A DNA stretch of 64,000 nt. It comes from Hermatobates lingyangjiaoensis (lineage: Eukaryota > Arthropoda > Insecta > Hemiptera > Hermatobatidae). A program made the position numbers and the translations under genes. Shown piece after piece: positions 35,224 to 48,323 of the stretch (position 1 is its first letter; each line of letters starts with the position of its first letter). Location: contig JAPFBL010000006.1 in NCBI GenBank assembly GCA_026182355.1, positions 8,460,501 through 8,524,500 on the forward strand, in the 5' to 3' direction. The notes beneath the pieces are model-generated. The model was given only the letters and a program-made list of their open reading frames with translations. It did not search any database and had not been told where the DNA came from.

Positions 35224-35230
35224 TATATAT
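35194..35230. repeat. (TA)n microsatellite
   Basis: TA tract directly upstream of a single outward tail. Confidence 0.95.
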
Positions 35231-35375
35231 CTAGTTGAATTTTTGATTCTGACGAAGACCGCTTGTTACGGTTGAAAGATCTTAGTCTTGTTTTCCCATT
35301 TCTTATTGTGGTTTGATCATTGATTGTTATTTCACGTGTTTATGTGAAATCTTTATATATATATATATATATATA
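35231..35375 (+). repeat. Single tail of the 'GACGAAGACCGC' family
   Basis: CTGACGA at 35249-35255, unpaired A, GACCG, CTTGTTA, CGGTT and GAAA at 35274-35277, then TCTTAGTCTTGTTTTCCC, ATTGTGGTTTGATCATTGA, and TTATTTCACGTGTTTATG before a second TA tract at 35353. It contains the full tail 3' portion, about 75 nt beyond the module, so it shows the outer boundary better than the fold-back copies. No opposing arm is present. Confidence 0.8.
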
Positions 35376-35399
35376 ATTAATTAATTTATCTAATATAAT

Positions 35400-35775
35400 T
35401 TTTTATTTTTTATTCTGCTCTGGCTACCTTTAAAAGTATTTTCAACTAAACCTTTTTTTTTGTTTTATTTATACAACTCCATTTTTTATCAATTTTAACA
35501 TATAATTTATTGTAATATTTTCTTTGTATCTTATGATACCTATAGTTCCTCATTCTCTTCTTATTTATTTATTTTCACTGTAGCATATTAATTATTTTAT
35601 TCTTCAGTTGTTTACTTTCTTAGTTTACTTTTCTTACTTCTCTTGAACCGGGTACGCGTGTGACGCACTGTTGATCTCAAACATCGCTTCACAAGTGCGC
35701 TTGCTGCCTCTTATCTTCTCTCCTGATGATGGTTAAATCAATAATTATAGACTGAAATGTGTGTTTTATTAATTA
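35400..35775 (+). repeat. Penelope-type 3' untranslated region and tail (family X)
   Basis: A long pyrimidine-rich stretch (35400-35640) is followed by CCGGGTACGCGTGTGACGC, CTTCACAAGTGCGCTTGC and CTCCTGATGATGGTTAAATC. CTGATGA is at 35723-35729. The layout copies the 3' region of the Penelope-like element ending near 50470 and the tail at 868-985. The module stem is degraded. No coding part is attached. Confidence 0.55.
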
Positions 35776-36504
35776 TTATAGACCTATACTTTACTCTGAA
35801 ACGAGTAAATTAATTTTTTTTTGCGTAACAACTTCATATTTTTGAGTTTATCATACCATCTTAAGTATGACAAATTTTATAAATTAAAAAAGTTTCGTTG
35901 AGTAATTAGTAATATTTCATAAATACTAGATATTTTTTGTGTATATTTCATAAAATCCTGGGTTTTTTTTCTCCGATTGTACAAATTTAATACGGGATAA
36001 GATTTCAGAATGGAATTCCAAGTACCTAACTAAGTTATAATTTTCCATTCATATTAGATTTTATGATGTTAGGGTGTTCCAACATGGTAGACTCCTTATT
36101 AAAAGGTAGTCCAATTTGATAGAATTGTAGGTTTGTTTATTATTTGTTAGTCGATTTAATGTAAATAGAATGTGTAATTACAACCGAGTTTCTAATGAAT
36201 ATTTTCAAAGAAATATATTAGTTAAAATTATTGAAATGAATATGATTATTCGAAAGAAAAAAAAACATGTAATAAACACACGGTTATGTCAATAAATAAA
36301 TTATGCAGTTCTAATTACTTATTATTTCAATCACTTATACTATTGTAAAAATTTGATGTAGGTCGATTGGTATACAATAGTTTTTCTTAGATGTATATCC
36401 TCTTATGAACGATAACTTTTTTCTATTATCTGTTTTTTAACATATTTTGTTTATTAAATGTAATGAACATATATATATATGTTTTTTTGTATCTCCAGAA
36501 TTTG

Positions 36505-36603
36505 TATTTTCAGTTGGGTTTTTGACTCTGATGAACTCCGCTTCTTACGGGAAAGATCTTAGTATTGTTATTTCATTTCATATTGTGGTTTGATCATATA
36601 TAA
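36505..36603 (+). repeat. Single tail of the 'GACGAAGACCGC' family, diverged
   Basis: CAGTTGGGTTTTTGACTCTG, then CTGATGA at 36528-36534, a CCG/CGG stem around CTTCTTA, GAAA at 36551-36554, then TTCATATTGTGGTTTGATCA and a TATATA end. Here the core heptamer reads CTGATGA, showing that the fifth base varies. Short TA tracts lie at 36469 and 36600. Confidence 0.75.
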
Positions 36604-38755
36604 ATGTATATATATATTCTTAATTTATTTATACTGGTAATTTATTCTTAGATATTTCATTCTTTTCTTTGTACGATTGTTTGTACGATTCAGGGCATGA
36701 CAGAAGAAACTCATGATTTCAATATTGTCACCACTTCAGAGGTCTTAATAATAAGTACCTAACACTAAGTTATTTCCATGTAATAAATAAACTTCATGAC
36801 ATGGTCGTGATCTAAAATAGAAACACGTTTTAAAATAGTAATATTAAACAAAAAATATGAGAATATGTAATAATATAGTAACATACACTTTTCTATGACT
36901 TCAATTTGCATCAATCATGTTGAAACATTAGTTACAACATTATTGAGATATTGTAAAAAAAATAGGTTTATTACTGTTTACATGACACAAATAAAAATAC
37001 ACAATCGTGCAATTTTAATATGACTGATACTTGAAGCACTTTATAAAAAAAATGTGTTCTTAATGTGATTTTAACAATGCAATATAGTTTAGAGAAGCAA
37101 TTATTTTCAGAAATAAATTAATTAACCAAAGCCTTTGTGCTGTTTTATATGGCGATATAACATGTTATGATCCATCTTAGAAGAAAAATATTATACTAGC
37201 CTTGGCTGTGTATATGACGTCTTTCTACACTGACATAACGCTTTCATTCATTTTATTGGAGAGGAAATAAAATTCTCGTCAGGAAACTATTTAGCTCTAC
37301 CGATATAAGAAGGTTTTTTTCATTAGCTGGTAAGAGGAAATTGACACGGGTCATAAAAGAAAGGAAGAGGGAGTAGATTAAACGCCTCCACTCATCTTTC
37401 TATCCGGTCAATAAGTTTTAATTAATTTTAAATTGAATTTCAAAGGGATGATTCTCTGGGTTCTGTTCAAAGCAATTGACAATAAATACACAACATTAAT
37501 CTTATTCATGACGATAGAAAAAGAGCAAGGCTTTTTCTATTTAAAAAATACTTTCATGAATTTTTCTAAACTTAATGGTTCACGGTAACAATAACTAGCC
37601 TAAAAGGTTTTCTGTATTGTATAATATTTTTTATGTGGGTGTAAATTTTAGAATATTTTATTCAACAAATGCTTGAATCTTGCAAACAAATATTTATACA
37701 ATTTGAATCATTCCAATATTAGTAACTTAAAGTAGGTAACTATTGATTATTATGTTTGGTCTAATGCTGTGGATCAATGTATATTTATTTCTTTATAGGT
37801 TATCACTTGGACATTTTTTACAAATTTTATGATATCTAATTTTGAAGGCAGGCGATGGATTAATGTTTATAGCTAAATCTGGTGTATAGATTGTGATTAT
37901 CGGCTGGCCAGTGCATGATAAACCAGTAGTGTGAAAACTAGATTGCAATTCAAGCACTGATCGCTGATTATGTCATGTCAATATAACCTTATTGTTTCTT
38001 TAACGACAAACATTCTTGAAGCTTTTAATAACAGCATGTTGACTGCTTTTCAAAATGAGATGTTACAAAGACCAAAAGAACGATCGAAGTTTTTTTCGAT
38101 AAGGAGGTTATTTTTCATGTTTATATTACACTACACCACCCGTGACCTGTTGGGTCATCCAACATCTTTCTATTTAATGCAATCATGTTCACATACATGC
38201 AAATAAATTCTAAATTAATACATTTCATATAATGAACATATTTTTAAGATGGAATTTAGTAAATTGGCGCCACAATTAAAACTCATTCAAGCATTGTAGA
38301 TATCAGTACCAGTTCTTTTCTTGACAACTGGAAGAAGTTATCAATTCCTGGAATGCTACAGCCATTGCAATTAGTCCTGAACTCCTTAATTTAGAGAGAA
38401 GTAGTTTTATTAAGAACTTTTCTGTACCTTCTGACATATTGGGGGACCTACTGTGTGGCATTTTTATAGAAATGAATACATCAAAAGATAAGCTATAGGC
38501 ATTATGACAGTGTTTTTTGATTACGGGCATAATTTTGTGCTGTTAATATTTTACTTTTGTTAAATTCTAAAACTTCTCTTGAATATAAGATATGTTATTT
38601 GCTGATATATTAAATAATTATTTCATATTCTCGTCGATTAATTATTAAATTTCCTTTTTTTAAATTTATTATAATTAAATAATTATAATATAGGTCGAAA
38701 AAGTATTATTTAATGCTTTGGCGTCATTTATATGACGTTCTAGAAGCTTGCTTTA
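36604..38755. other. AT-rich DNA, nothing supported
   Basis: Frames at 37970-38206 (plus) and 38303-38530 (minus) have no recognisable domain. A weak reading on the plus strand around 38330-38480 was not assignable. Confidence 0.4.
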
Positions 38756-38760
38756 CAAAA

Positions 38761-38832
38761 GTCCCCATGGCGCAGACGGAAGGGCGCTGGACCTGTATTA
38801 GTAAGGGCCTGGGTTCGATTCCCACAAATTTT
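38761..38832 (+). pseudogene. tRNA-like pseudogene or SINE head
   Basis: GTCCCCATGGCGCAGACGG contains a box-A-like segment and a GCGC...GCGC D-arm. CTGGGTTCGATTCCCAC is a perfect T-arm with a box B. The anticodon arm does not pair well, and the 3' side of the acceptor stem (AAATTTTC) does not complement GTCCCCA, so it cannot fold as a functional tRNA. The body of the SINE family at 61-62 kb is not attached. It is either a decayed tRNA gene or the head of another tRNA-derived SINE. Confidence 0.6.
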
Positions 38833-40858
38833 CTAATATTTTATTCAATTTAGAGCATCTGTAAATATTTTAACACAAACATCACAGTTTTACAAGTATA
38901 TAGATAAAACTTGAAGGAAAGTAGACAATTATAAACAAGTAATGAAAGATAGAGTGACTATTGGAATTAGGTAGTTTTGTTGTTAGTAAATTTAACCTCA
39001 GATTCTAATTTCATTAATGACCTCCATAAATGTGCATAGAGATATATAGAGATAGTGTAAAAATTCTCGAGATTGAAAGGTATTTCTATGGTTTCAAACA
39101 TTTGTTTACAAAATTCATCCCAGGAATTTCCTTGTTTCCGGGTACTTAGATGAAAAAAAAATATGTTCACTGTTTTCACTATTAATGACCCTATAGTATA
39201 TCAGAATAGAGCTATTTTGTTAAAATCAGAAATCATTTAATATAGGTGATGATTTCTGATCACCCTAACGACCACTGAAAAATAAATGTACGGTATTGTA
39301 TGTAGCCAGCATATAAGTCAAACTATTAATGTTTCATTTTATTAATATTTTAGATATTTCATCTGCCTGAGAAGTGTTTTCAGTTTTTAAAATAGAGAAG
39401 TTTTTAAATCTATTTTGATGTAAACGTTGAAGGAGGAGTTGTTTTTTAGTGTTTAATCCTGAAGGAAGCCGATATAATGATTGATCCAGTTATCTTTAGA
39501 CATGCTTGTCTACACAACTAATACATATTATATCATTGGTTTTATCACAGCAGTAATACTACATTTGTAAAGCCTCGATAAAAATTTTGTTTTAAGCTCC
39601 TTCTGCTACAACACAATCTCTTGCAGCAGATCATTGCTCTTGTTCTCTTAGCTATGGATCTGCTATATGGCTTTTCCTTTTAATCTTCCATTCTAAGAAC
39701 ATACATTCAAGAGTGTGTCCTTAACAATAACAGTTTAAGACTAATCTTATTCCTCCTTTATACAGCTGTAAGAACCATTTAAGGTAGATTTATACCCCAA
39801 TATCTCTTCTTAATCCATGTTCCAACAATCTAGGAAGCATACTGCATTATCTTAATGGCAGAACTATTAAGACTCTTCTATAGAAAAAGTCTTCTGTATA
39901 TCCTCTCCTACCATAACCATTTTATACAGAGTATTGAGTAAGTCATTCACAACTAATCACTATACTTGGAGCGATAGAACACATCTATGAGAATCCTTTT
40001 GCTATCACAACTCTAGAAGATCCAATTCTTATACTAATTTTTGTTTTATTATATCAATGTAATAGATTCTATTGTTTCTAGATTAAATCATCTATATTTT
40101 AGTAACATACATCAATTTTAGGTCATCATAGTGAGCTCTTTTTGCATTCAATATGTTTATATTTTCGTAAACAAATGTAAGAAAAATTGTCAAATCCATC
40201 AAATCAACGACGGATTAAATTTAGCATCCATTTTGTTATAAATTACGAGCAAGTAAATTTCTATACTACCCGAAGACAATGAAACTCACTGACATACCAA
40301 CAACTATTTTTGACAATAAGTTTTCTTCTAGGGTGGAACATGAAGTTTAATTAGTCGACAACAATCCATCATTCTACGGAATGCATCAAATAATAGAAGT
40401 TTGATAAATATGATTTCTTTAAATTTAAGAATTTTATTGTTCTAAATTCTTTTATTAATCTAGAAATTTTATACCACTTAAAATTCCTAAGTTAGTACAA
40501 ATTAAAAAATATTATAACTTTGATAAATACATGTGATCTAATTCCAAAATGAGTTCACAGTTTTTATATGTATAATACCTTTTGCCATAATCACATTCTA
40601 TGATTTTTTTTCTAAATTTCTAATCTTGTTTTGAATTTTATTGTTTTGACAAAATTTCATTGTAATGTAGTTAGCAGGCTAGCGATAAATAAAACAAATA
40701 ATGTACCATAAAACTTCTCTTGGGTAATGCAATTTTGAAAACAAAATATCCGAAACTCATCCCTACAGAATGCTCCAACTTTAGGTATAATTCCTTTTTT
40801 GCTTCAAACGTTTATAGCTTCGATATTCATGATAAGCTTTCAGATTTATTCATAACTC
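38833..40858. other. AT-rich DNA; one weak LINE-like reading
   Basis: On the plus strand near 39790-39880 one frame reads YTPISLLNPCSNNLGSIL, reminiscent of the YRPISLL segment of LINE reverse transcriptases. Nothing before or after it supports this, so it is not annotated as a gene. The minus frame at 38967-39179 is unrecognised. Confidence 0.3.
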
Positions 40859-41194
40859 AAAAATGTTTATTTTATTGAAAAAAAAATTAGTTACTTGAAA
40901 AATTCTCAGGCTTTTCCATATATTGAATTTATCATTTTGATGATAATTCCAAAATTTCAAGAGTTTACAATTAACAGTTTAACAGAAAAAAATGTTGTCT
41001 AAAAGCACATTTTGGCCAAAAAAGTGACTTTCCCATCATGTAATATTGCCCTCATGCAACTGGGTTCTGTTACGCTATACGACCCATTTTTCTATAAAAA
41101 TGAATTTGATACACTAAAGATTGTGGACTGTAGTGTGATAACAATAATTCATTCACATCCACCACCCAGACAAAGACAAACATACATACACACA

Positions 41195-41198
<4 letters not shown>

Positions 41199-41251
<53 letters not shown>

Positions 41252-41253
41252 CA
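41199..41253. repeat. (CA)n microsatellite inside repeat 'U'
   Basis: About 27 CA units. It occupies the position of the GTGG-rich stretch of the other copies. Confidence 0.95.
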
Positions 41254-41316
41254 CAACATTCACTAATGAACAACACACAAACTTGACATACAAAAATTAA
41301 AAAAACACACACATAC

Positions 41317-41363
41317 ACAAACAAACAAACAAACAAATAAACAAACAAACAAACAAACAAACA
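41317..41363. repeat. (CAAA)n microsatellite inside repeat 'U'
   Basis: About twelve CAAA units with one CAAATAA interruption. Confidence 0.95.
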
Positions 41364-41490
41364 TTCTCGCGTGCGCATGAAACTTATCGAAAAAAAGTAA
41401 ACAATTGACTTTGGGGGTCTCAAAACATGTAAATCCATCAATATTTCTTGATCTTTTTTTTTTCATTATCACTCTACATTACTTACAAAA

Positions 41491-42294
41491 AATTAATAGT
41501 TTATATTTGAAAAAATAAAGCTAAAAAAATGGCATTATTATCTGCCATACCTTATATTAAATTGGCTGTAAAATATTGAAATTAAATTAGGCAATTACTT
41601 AATTATATCATTTACAATGAATTTACTATATTCTTTCATAGACCATTTTATACTTACATCAAAAAATGTTTAATAATTCCTAACCAAAGATTATTCTATA
41701 CCATAACTGGATTTCATAGTTTCATTTCACTGCAAGTTGTGTAAAACATGAAAAATGTTATTCATCCAGAATAATATTCCTATTACTTCCTTCTCACTAT
41801 AAGCAGATAAAACTGATGTAAGAATATTATTATTTGAATGTCTCGATCGTTAAGGAACTAGTAAAATTAGATATAAATTTAAATAAAACAGATTGAGTAA
41901 AAAGCCTAATTATTATAAGAATATTAATGCACTAAAATCAGAAATATTTGATGTATTTCATATATATAATACAGCATATCAAAATTTTAACTTTTAACAA
42001 TAAATAAAAATAAGCAAACAAATGTAATTGAATATCATTGCAAAAAAATGATGTTTAGAAAAACATAAAACAATTTTTTGATTATAGAAAGACTAATGGA
42101 TATTTCATGTCGTTTTGAAATTCATGAATATGCGGCAGAGTGACAGCTTAATTGAAGAACAGAAGCAGGCAATCAAATGAGTGTCACATGCAGAAAGAAA
42201 TCAATGAAACAAAGAGACGGGCAACTTCTGTGTTTAAATTTATATATAGACAACAAGATTTTACAATAAACAAATGCAATACAAATAATCGTCT
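41491..42294. other. AT-rich DNA, nothing supported
   Basis: No frame, RNA or repeat recognised. Confidence 0.45.
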
Positions 42295-42415
42295 AAACCA
42301 CAGTAAGAAATCAGAAAAAAAACTATGATACTGGTCAACTATATTGTAAGACGAAGACCGCCTGTTCTAGTTGAATTATCTTAGTTTTCTTTTTTGATTT
42401 CTTACTGTAGTTTTG
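42295..42415. repeat. Eroded fold-back of the 'GACGAAGACCGC' family
   Basis: The outer arms 42295-42325 (AAACCACAGTAAGAAATCAG) and 42380-42415 (complement) pair well. Inside, AAGACGAAGACCGCCTG and TAGTTGAATTATCTTAG at about 42347-42382 are the degraded module; the GAAA core has become GAAT. It is older than the copies at 17593 and 48140. Confidence 0.65.
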
Positions 42416-42837
42416 ACATGAAATAGACTCAATTGATATTAGATATTAGACTCAAATATTATATTTGACTCATTGATAATAGACGATTGAAAACTGGGAA
42501 AAAGCTCAATAGAAATAATGATACTACACAAGTGAAAAACAGAAACTTACAGTATCTAATTTCTGTTAAATTAATTTCATTAACCAAGAATTAGAGAATA
42601 TGATTTATGTATATATAACGGATTAATCAAATATATCCTGGTGTGAAATAAAAAGTAATTAGAAGTGAACTAAACCACCACAAATTGATCACTTTATGAA
42701 CCCTTAGCAATATACAAAGTGAAACCATGTTTGCAAATTCAGATACTGAATTGGAAAACATATCAAACCCTTTTAAATCATTCTAAAAGAATGTGGGACC
42801 TTTGTAGGTGCCACTCACATCGCAGGAACTTTTGTAA

Positions 42838-42856
42838 ATATATATATATATATATA
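42838..42856. repeat. (TA)n microsatellite
   Basis: TA tract directly at the outer end of the following fold-back. Confidence 0.95.
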
Positions 42857-42858
42857 CC

Positions 42859-43100
42859 ACTTTTTCTTCTTCTTGGAATTTGGTCAGGATAAATATACGG
42901 AATCACATTTTTGCCTTCGTTTCGTCTTTATTTTATGACATCCTCAGGGCTATAAATCAACGATAGCTTCTGTTACCGTACGGTACAAAAGCTAGCTTTG
43001 ATTTATAGCCCAGAGGATGTCTTAAAATAAAGACGAAATGTTGACAAAAAGGTGATTCTGTATATTAACCCTGACCAAATTCCAAGAAGAAGAAAAAGTG
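42859..43100. repeat. Fold-back repeat, tail dimer (family 'GGATGTC')
   Basis: The arms meet at a TACCGTACGGTA palindrome (42974-42985). Outer ends CACTTTTTCTTCTTCTTGG and complement match exactly. The left arm holds the module on the minus strand (42918-42949): CTGAGGA, unpaired T, GTC, loop ATAAAATAAA, GAC, GAAACG. The right-arm module (43009-43039) has CCAGAGGA and the same stem. The stem and loop differ completely from the other families, but the architecture and outward polarity are the same. A TA tract flanks it on the left. Confidence 0.88.
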
Positions 43101-43136
43101 TTTGTTAGTAATTTGTGGTCAAGAAAACAGTACCGG

Positions 43137-43395
43137 ATTATATATATATTGATAAAATATCGACCGTGGAATAGAAACAAAACTATAGTTTATCGGGACT
43201 CGGTCAGTTCTTCAGGTTCAAACTAAACTCTCATTGCCAACGTTTCGGTCTTTATTTAAAACCTTTTTCATACGCAGAAGTATAAATTTTGAAACAGAAA
43301 AACCAAGTATTTCATTACAAATTATTTAACAAAGAAAAATAGTATGTGGATTTTAACTACAACTGTAGTCTGAATGAACTATATCCACATACTAT
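43137..43395. repeat. Second copy of the 535-866 fold-back family, mostly one arm
   Basis: ATCGACCGTGGAATAGAAAC, CTCGGTCAGTTCTTCAGG, CTCTCATTGCCAACGTTTCG and the middle block match 545-770 in the same order. Near 43380 a short opposing piece (ATCCACATACTATTTT) complements 43330-43350, so the head-to-head junction is preserved but the second arm is truncated. TA tracts lie at 43139 and 43405. The minus-strand module is at 43241-43274. Confidence 0.8.
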
Positions 43396-46300
43396 TTTCA
43401 CGATGATATATTTATATACACATATATATAAACATCTACACCACAGTTATTAATCCTGAAATGGAACTAAAATCTTTCAACCAAACAGTCGATCTTTGTT
43501 TGAGTGATACTCACACAGATGAATGTGTCAATCAAACAGTTGTTTTGATTGAAATATATCAGTCTCATTTCCGAAGTTTTTACTGAATATATATAAACTA
43601 GTAATTGAATGATAATGGTACTATTTAAACATAGAATAACATGAGACATTTATAGTTCATTATATTGTTATTAGGAATATGTAAAAATTATAAGAACTAT
43701 CTTCTGAAAAGTTTCATTTCTACTTTGTCGGTTCATATTTTAAATAAACTTTGTAACATTACTGTGTATTTGACTTAATAAATTAGTCATGTATCAGTTA
43801 TCCTAGTGATGCCATAAATAAAATTAATTAAAATTTGAAATGCTCCGACGGAGTTTCGTCTGCAAAAAGAGATTGGTATGACACTGCTTTATTCTCTCTT
43901 TATTATTATCAATTTCACTGGTGTCCAAAAACTCGGTATATCTAGTAACCAATTCCGCCTTATTCTACCTGATACTCTCTTCTTTCAATTTTTCCTGTTT
44001 TGCAGATCTGTGTTTAACTCAAAAAAATTCTAAAACCTCTGGAGATTTATTTACTGACTTTTTTTCTCCAGTTATTACATGGTATCCACAGAATAAAAGA
44101 GTGATTTTCTAATATGCATTGACTTTCATCTTTGGAAATATTTGTAGGATCTCTATCTCTTAATGTCCTAAACCGATTAATAGTTTAAAAATTGAGTACT
44201 GAAGACCCTAAATATAAAACTCTGTTATCATCATTAATTGTGCTGATATCATTAATCATTGATTGTTATTCACTTAGCCAGATGATTAGATGTTATTCCT
44301 GAATGTTAGTGCAGAGTATTTGTAGTTACGATGGTTATCCACAGGTTACGTTGTAATCATGTTTTCTTTTATTGACTTGCCTGGCATACTGTTCTTTCCT
44401 CATTTTTTATATTTCTTGCAACTCAAATGAGTGTTCTTTGTAAATATTACACTCATTAGAAATCTGTGCATTGCAACTTAAATATAATGAATCATGATGA
44501 GAATAGCTTTATATATCCATCGTTTATCAAATATGTTATTTTTATATCAGCAATACAGTCAACACTGAATTCAAATTACTTCGGTTGTTCTCTGTTTCAT
44601 AATAGAGTTGTTCTCATGTTCGCTTTTAGACCTCATTGTTTACACTGTGAAATTGTATTTAACAATTTCTGAATCACCATTCAGTATAAGACATAGTATA
44701 ATACACAGTTATGATGTATATATTAGTAAGATGAGAGAAAATCATCATAATAACTAGTACATGCATATAGTAGAATCAAATAAAAATAATGAAGACAATT
44801 TTATTCATCTTTTCATCAGAAAAAAATTCATTAATTATCTCATCTCATATCCATTGCATCAAAACGATAAAGTCATTTGATTTTTTTTATGTCAGTTAAT
44901 TTAATGAATTACTTAGTTGCTTTTAGGAATATAGTGTTGAGTAATAGAGTTTTGTGAAGGTTTAAAGCTGATTTCAATCATATATGAATTTTCTCAAATT
45001 AAAAGGTATTTTCCTTAGAACTGTTCTGTTACCTCAGAAGGAAAATTAGACTGCTATCAGGGACACGTATGACTAATACCATTTTTTAAGGAAGTTGGTG
45101 TGAACATATGTAGATATCGACCAGATTTAGTTAGAAAATGATCATACCTACAAAGTGAAAGTGTAATAGGTGCTTGGTAGCGTGGAACGTGATTGGAATA
45201 AATGCTGCTATATGATTGTTGAAATGGGGGATACAAACAGGTATCCCACCACTTCTAAGCCTTTTATTCCACTAAGAGGGAGTGTTCATTTTTATTGTTT
45301 GATGCCTTACAATAGACTCAAATATTTGGATCAGTGATTTAGCTGTACGTGGCTATAACGAAATTTTGTAAACTGCCTTCAAAACAAGTAGTAACCTTTA
45401 CTTAAATAAATAAATGATCTATGATTTATTAAAAAGGTGTACACCAATCTTAGAGATTTCATCACGAATTTAAAACGAATATGAATAACGAAAATATTGT
45501 GTATTGTTGAATATAAATAATTGAACAAAAAAATCACTTACTAGGAGATAATAAAATAATTTATACCAAATTCTTATCAAAGATACAGGATACATACTTA
45601 GAACCATGAGGCAACTGTAACCACTTTTTATCAGCCTCTTTCATTTAACTCTTCTGCCTTGCCCCTTTTTATTTTTTCGATCTGGAACACCTTACAATGA
45701 GGGGTACTGTCTGGAAGACATTGATCAGATTTAAAACCTACAACAGTTTAGTTATTCCGGTTTTACATCCACGTAGAAGATCTATTGTCTAGTTCTGGTT
45801 ATCCAACGGAATTACTGTTTGCTTTCGTTAGCCTCTTCCAACATGCATGTTTTAAGGCACCCAAAGTCTTTTCTTCATATTTTCTCGACTATGACTGTGT
45901 CTCTGTGCATAGGAAGGTGTGTATTCAAAATATTATAGGCTCAAGACAGTTTATTCGTTTAATGGCTCTAAATCGCATTTTACATAAAATTAGCCACATA
46001 GTTTTGATATGTCTTATTGTTTGGTGGCAATATTTCATGATTAGAAAGTCCTTATTTGTTCATAAAAATGTGCTCATAACATTTTTTTCCCTACATCAAT
46101 AAATTCTAAAGTATCCAAATTTTGGCTTCATAACTAAAATTGAAGTAATAAATGAATCAATTCTCAGATTTCTAAAACAAGTGAAGAGGTATTTTGTTTG
46201 AATAATGTATAAAAACTGTTATGATTAAATCTGAAAGCTTCAGAAGGGAATACAAGCCACACCATCTGAGAGATCAGAATACATTTCAACATAAAAAAAT

Positions 46301-48089
46301 ACATTATGCTTGGATGAGCCAAGAGATTTTTTTTTTTCAAAATTGCATTAACAAAAAGAGGTGTTATTGTCCATTATATATCTTCAAAAAGTGCTTCATT
46401 AGCAGTAAACGGCTAATTAGAGTACAATGAAATTTGACCAAAACATTAAACATAAAAGTAAAATTTGATAAAATTTTATTTTCATAATTTTGATTAACAC
46501 AAAGGCCAATAAAGCTGTAATAGCTGAAAATTATCTTCGACTAATGAATCACCAGTAGTATTTAAACTTGTCTTTGATATAGAAATTTTTTAAGTGAATC
46601 AAGTGAAATAAATTTAAAAAAGAAATATTTTATGAATCAATATGATTATAGGAAGAATAACACTCTTAAACGTTAAAAATCAATGCGGGTGAAACATATA
46701 TTTTACGATGATTTCCAAGGTATGATGGATGGCTGACCAACAATGTATCATAATCAAACTAAATGTTTCCACCCTTGAACAAAACTTATTGTCAGCAATT
46801 AACAAAAAAATTGAACAAATGTAGTAATTAACGTTATAAAAATAATGTGAACACTCAATGGATGAGACTTTTGAACGTTCCATCGCATTGTATGTGAAGC
46901 AAAGGCAATTGTCGTTATGAAGTTAAAGATTTTCACTAATCATACCTAAAGTCAAATGATATTTGAGTTATTTCTCTGACAACAATTTATAAAATTCAAT
47001 GAAGAACCTAAAATCAAATCTTGACATTATAAAGAAGAGAATGGATCACAATATGTAAGACACATTGTAACTTATAATTACATTTTTAATAATAATTATA
47101 TAATGTTGAATACTTCTAAATCAATGATTGCATGCCTGTTATGGCTAATAAAATAAATATAGTTACATTATTATTAATTAAATCATTCAACTAATCAACT
47201 ATGAATTAAACAATATTTACAATAGCGATCGATATTACGTCTGCACTATATACATAATAAAACAAAAAGAAACTCATCTGGATGAAAACGATTTTTCTAT
47301 TTTGTCTAATAACAATAAAGTTGAGTCTATGTTACTTTAAGTTTTTTCAGTTTGTATGAAAATCGTGTTACAAATTTATTAAAAAATGAATGCCTGATAA
47401 ATTGAGTGAAGAGAAATAAATAGAGCAAGCTGATTGGATAAGAATCCGGTTAGTGGAACATGTTTGTAGAATAGCAGGATTACCTTGGATGATGATATTA
47501 CACAAATTAAGAGGATTACGCGAGCGGATAGGGTATAAGGTGGAAGAGAGACCAAATAAATTATTGCAAACAATGAAATTCACTCTTCGTTTAATTAGTT
47601 TATGAAATTAGCTAACAATTCGTTCATATGATTTTAACATTAAAAGAATTTTTTGTAAAATGTTTTTATTCATTTTGGAATATATTATTATTTTCAAATT
47701 GTAAATTATCACATTAAATACTGCAGTAGAGTCATTTATAATCAAATATTTAAAGCAAACAATTAGTTTTGTGTTAGTAACTCAATCATTCATTATTAAC
47801 ATGGTTCATGTTTTACACTCCCTCTTGTTATATACTACCTCAGTTAAAGCAAGTACGAATACATTAAATAAATATTATCCTAAGTTGTTGTTATTGACTA
47901 ATACAATAATTGTCATTATACTTATAAAATTAGTTATAACTATTTATAAAATATTGAACAAATTTATTTCATTTTATCAAAATATCTCTTTATTGAGACA
48001 TTGATCAATTCATGCTCGTCCGGTAAAAGAGTGAACTTTCTATATAATGAAAACTATGTCACAGATCTTTACAATTATAACCTTTTAAA
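43396..48089. other. 4.7 kb AT-rich DNA, nothing supported
   Basis: This is the longest stretch without a recognisable element. Frames at 43467-43649, 45785-46102, 46221-46430, 47368-47583 and 47771-48004 are short and AT-driven and have no domain I recognise. No splice-flanked conserved exon could be identified by eye. Confidence 0.45.
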
Positions 48090-48108
48090 ATATATATATA
48101 TATATAAA
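48090..48108. repeat. (TA)n microsatellite
   Basis: Left flank of the following fold-back. Confidence 0.9.
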
Positions 48109-48139
48109 TATTTCACATAAACACGTGAAATAACAATCA

Positions 48140-48286
48140 ATGATCAAACCACAATAAGAAATGTGAAAACAAGACTAAGATCTTTCAACCGTAACAAGCG
48201 GTCTTCGTTTTTGACTCTGACGAAGACCGCTTGTTACGGTTGAAAGATCTTAGTCTTGTTTTCCCATTTCTTATTGTGGTTTGATC

Positions 48287-48288
<2 letters not shown>
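48140..48288. repeat. Fold-back repeat, youngest 'GACGAAGACCGC' dimer
   Basis: The arms 48140-48208 and 48220-48288 are nearly identical reverse complements with an 11-base loop (TTTTTGACTCT). The right-arm module has CTGACGA at 48216-48222, unpaired A, GACCG, CTTGTTA, CGGTT and GAAA at 48242-48245. The left arm extends outwards to a TTTCACATAAACACGTGAAA hairpin at 48111-48130 and then TA. The right arm runs into TA at 48291-48320. Low divergence between arms suggests it is recent. Confidence 0.9.

Positions 48289-48290
<2 letters not shown>

Positions 48291-48320
<30 letters not shown>
48291..48320. repeat. (TA)n microsatellite
   Basis: Right flank of the fold-back; about fifteen TA units. 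Confidence 0.95.

Positions 48321-48323
<3 letters not shown>

Larger units (their letters stand above)
40860..41490 (-). repeat. Interspersed repeat 'U', proximal part (minus strand)
   Basis: Reverse-complemented, it starts near 41487 (GTAATGTAGAGTGATAATGA) and continues through ACATGTTTTGAGACCCCCAA, the expanded simple repeats, and CATGATGGGAAAGTCACTTT at about 41040-41021, then TTGAAATTTTGG. The order is the same as in 6230-6600. The internal GT-rich stretch of the family is here a long (CA)n (41199-41253) plus (CAAA)n (41317-41363), so the embedded microsatellite has grown. The two minus-strand frames are translations of these simple repeats. Confidence 0.75.

Noticed and set aside
38761..38832. 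Functional tRNA gene
   Set aside because: The T-arm is perfect, but the acceptor 3' strand and the anticodon stem do not pair, so it is a pseudogene or SINE head.
39790..39880. LINE reverse-transcriptase motif YTPISLLN
   Set aside because: A single short similarity with no supporting motif on either side.
41070..41472. Long minus-strand frames rich in Val/Cys and Leu/Phe/Val
   Set aside because: They are translations of (CA)n and (CAAA)n microsatellites in the expanded copy of repeat 'U'; there is no conserved coding sequence.
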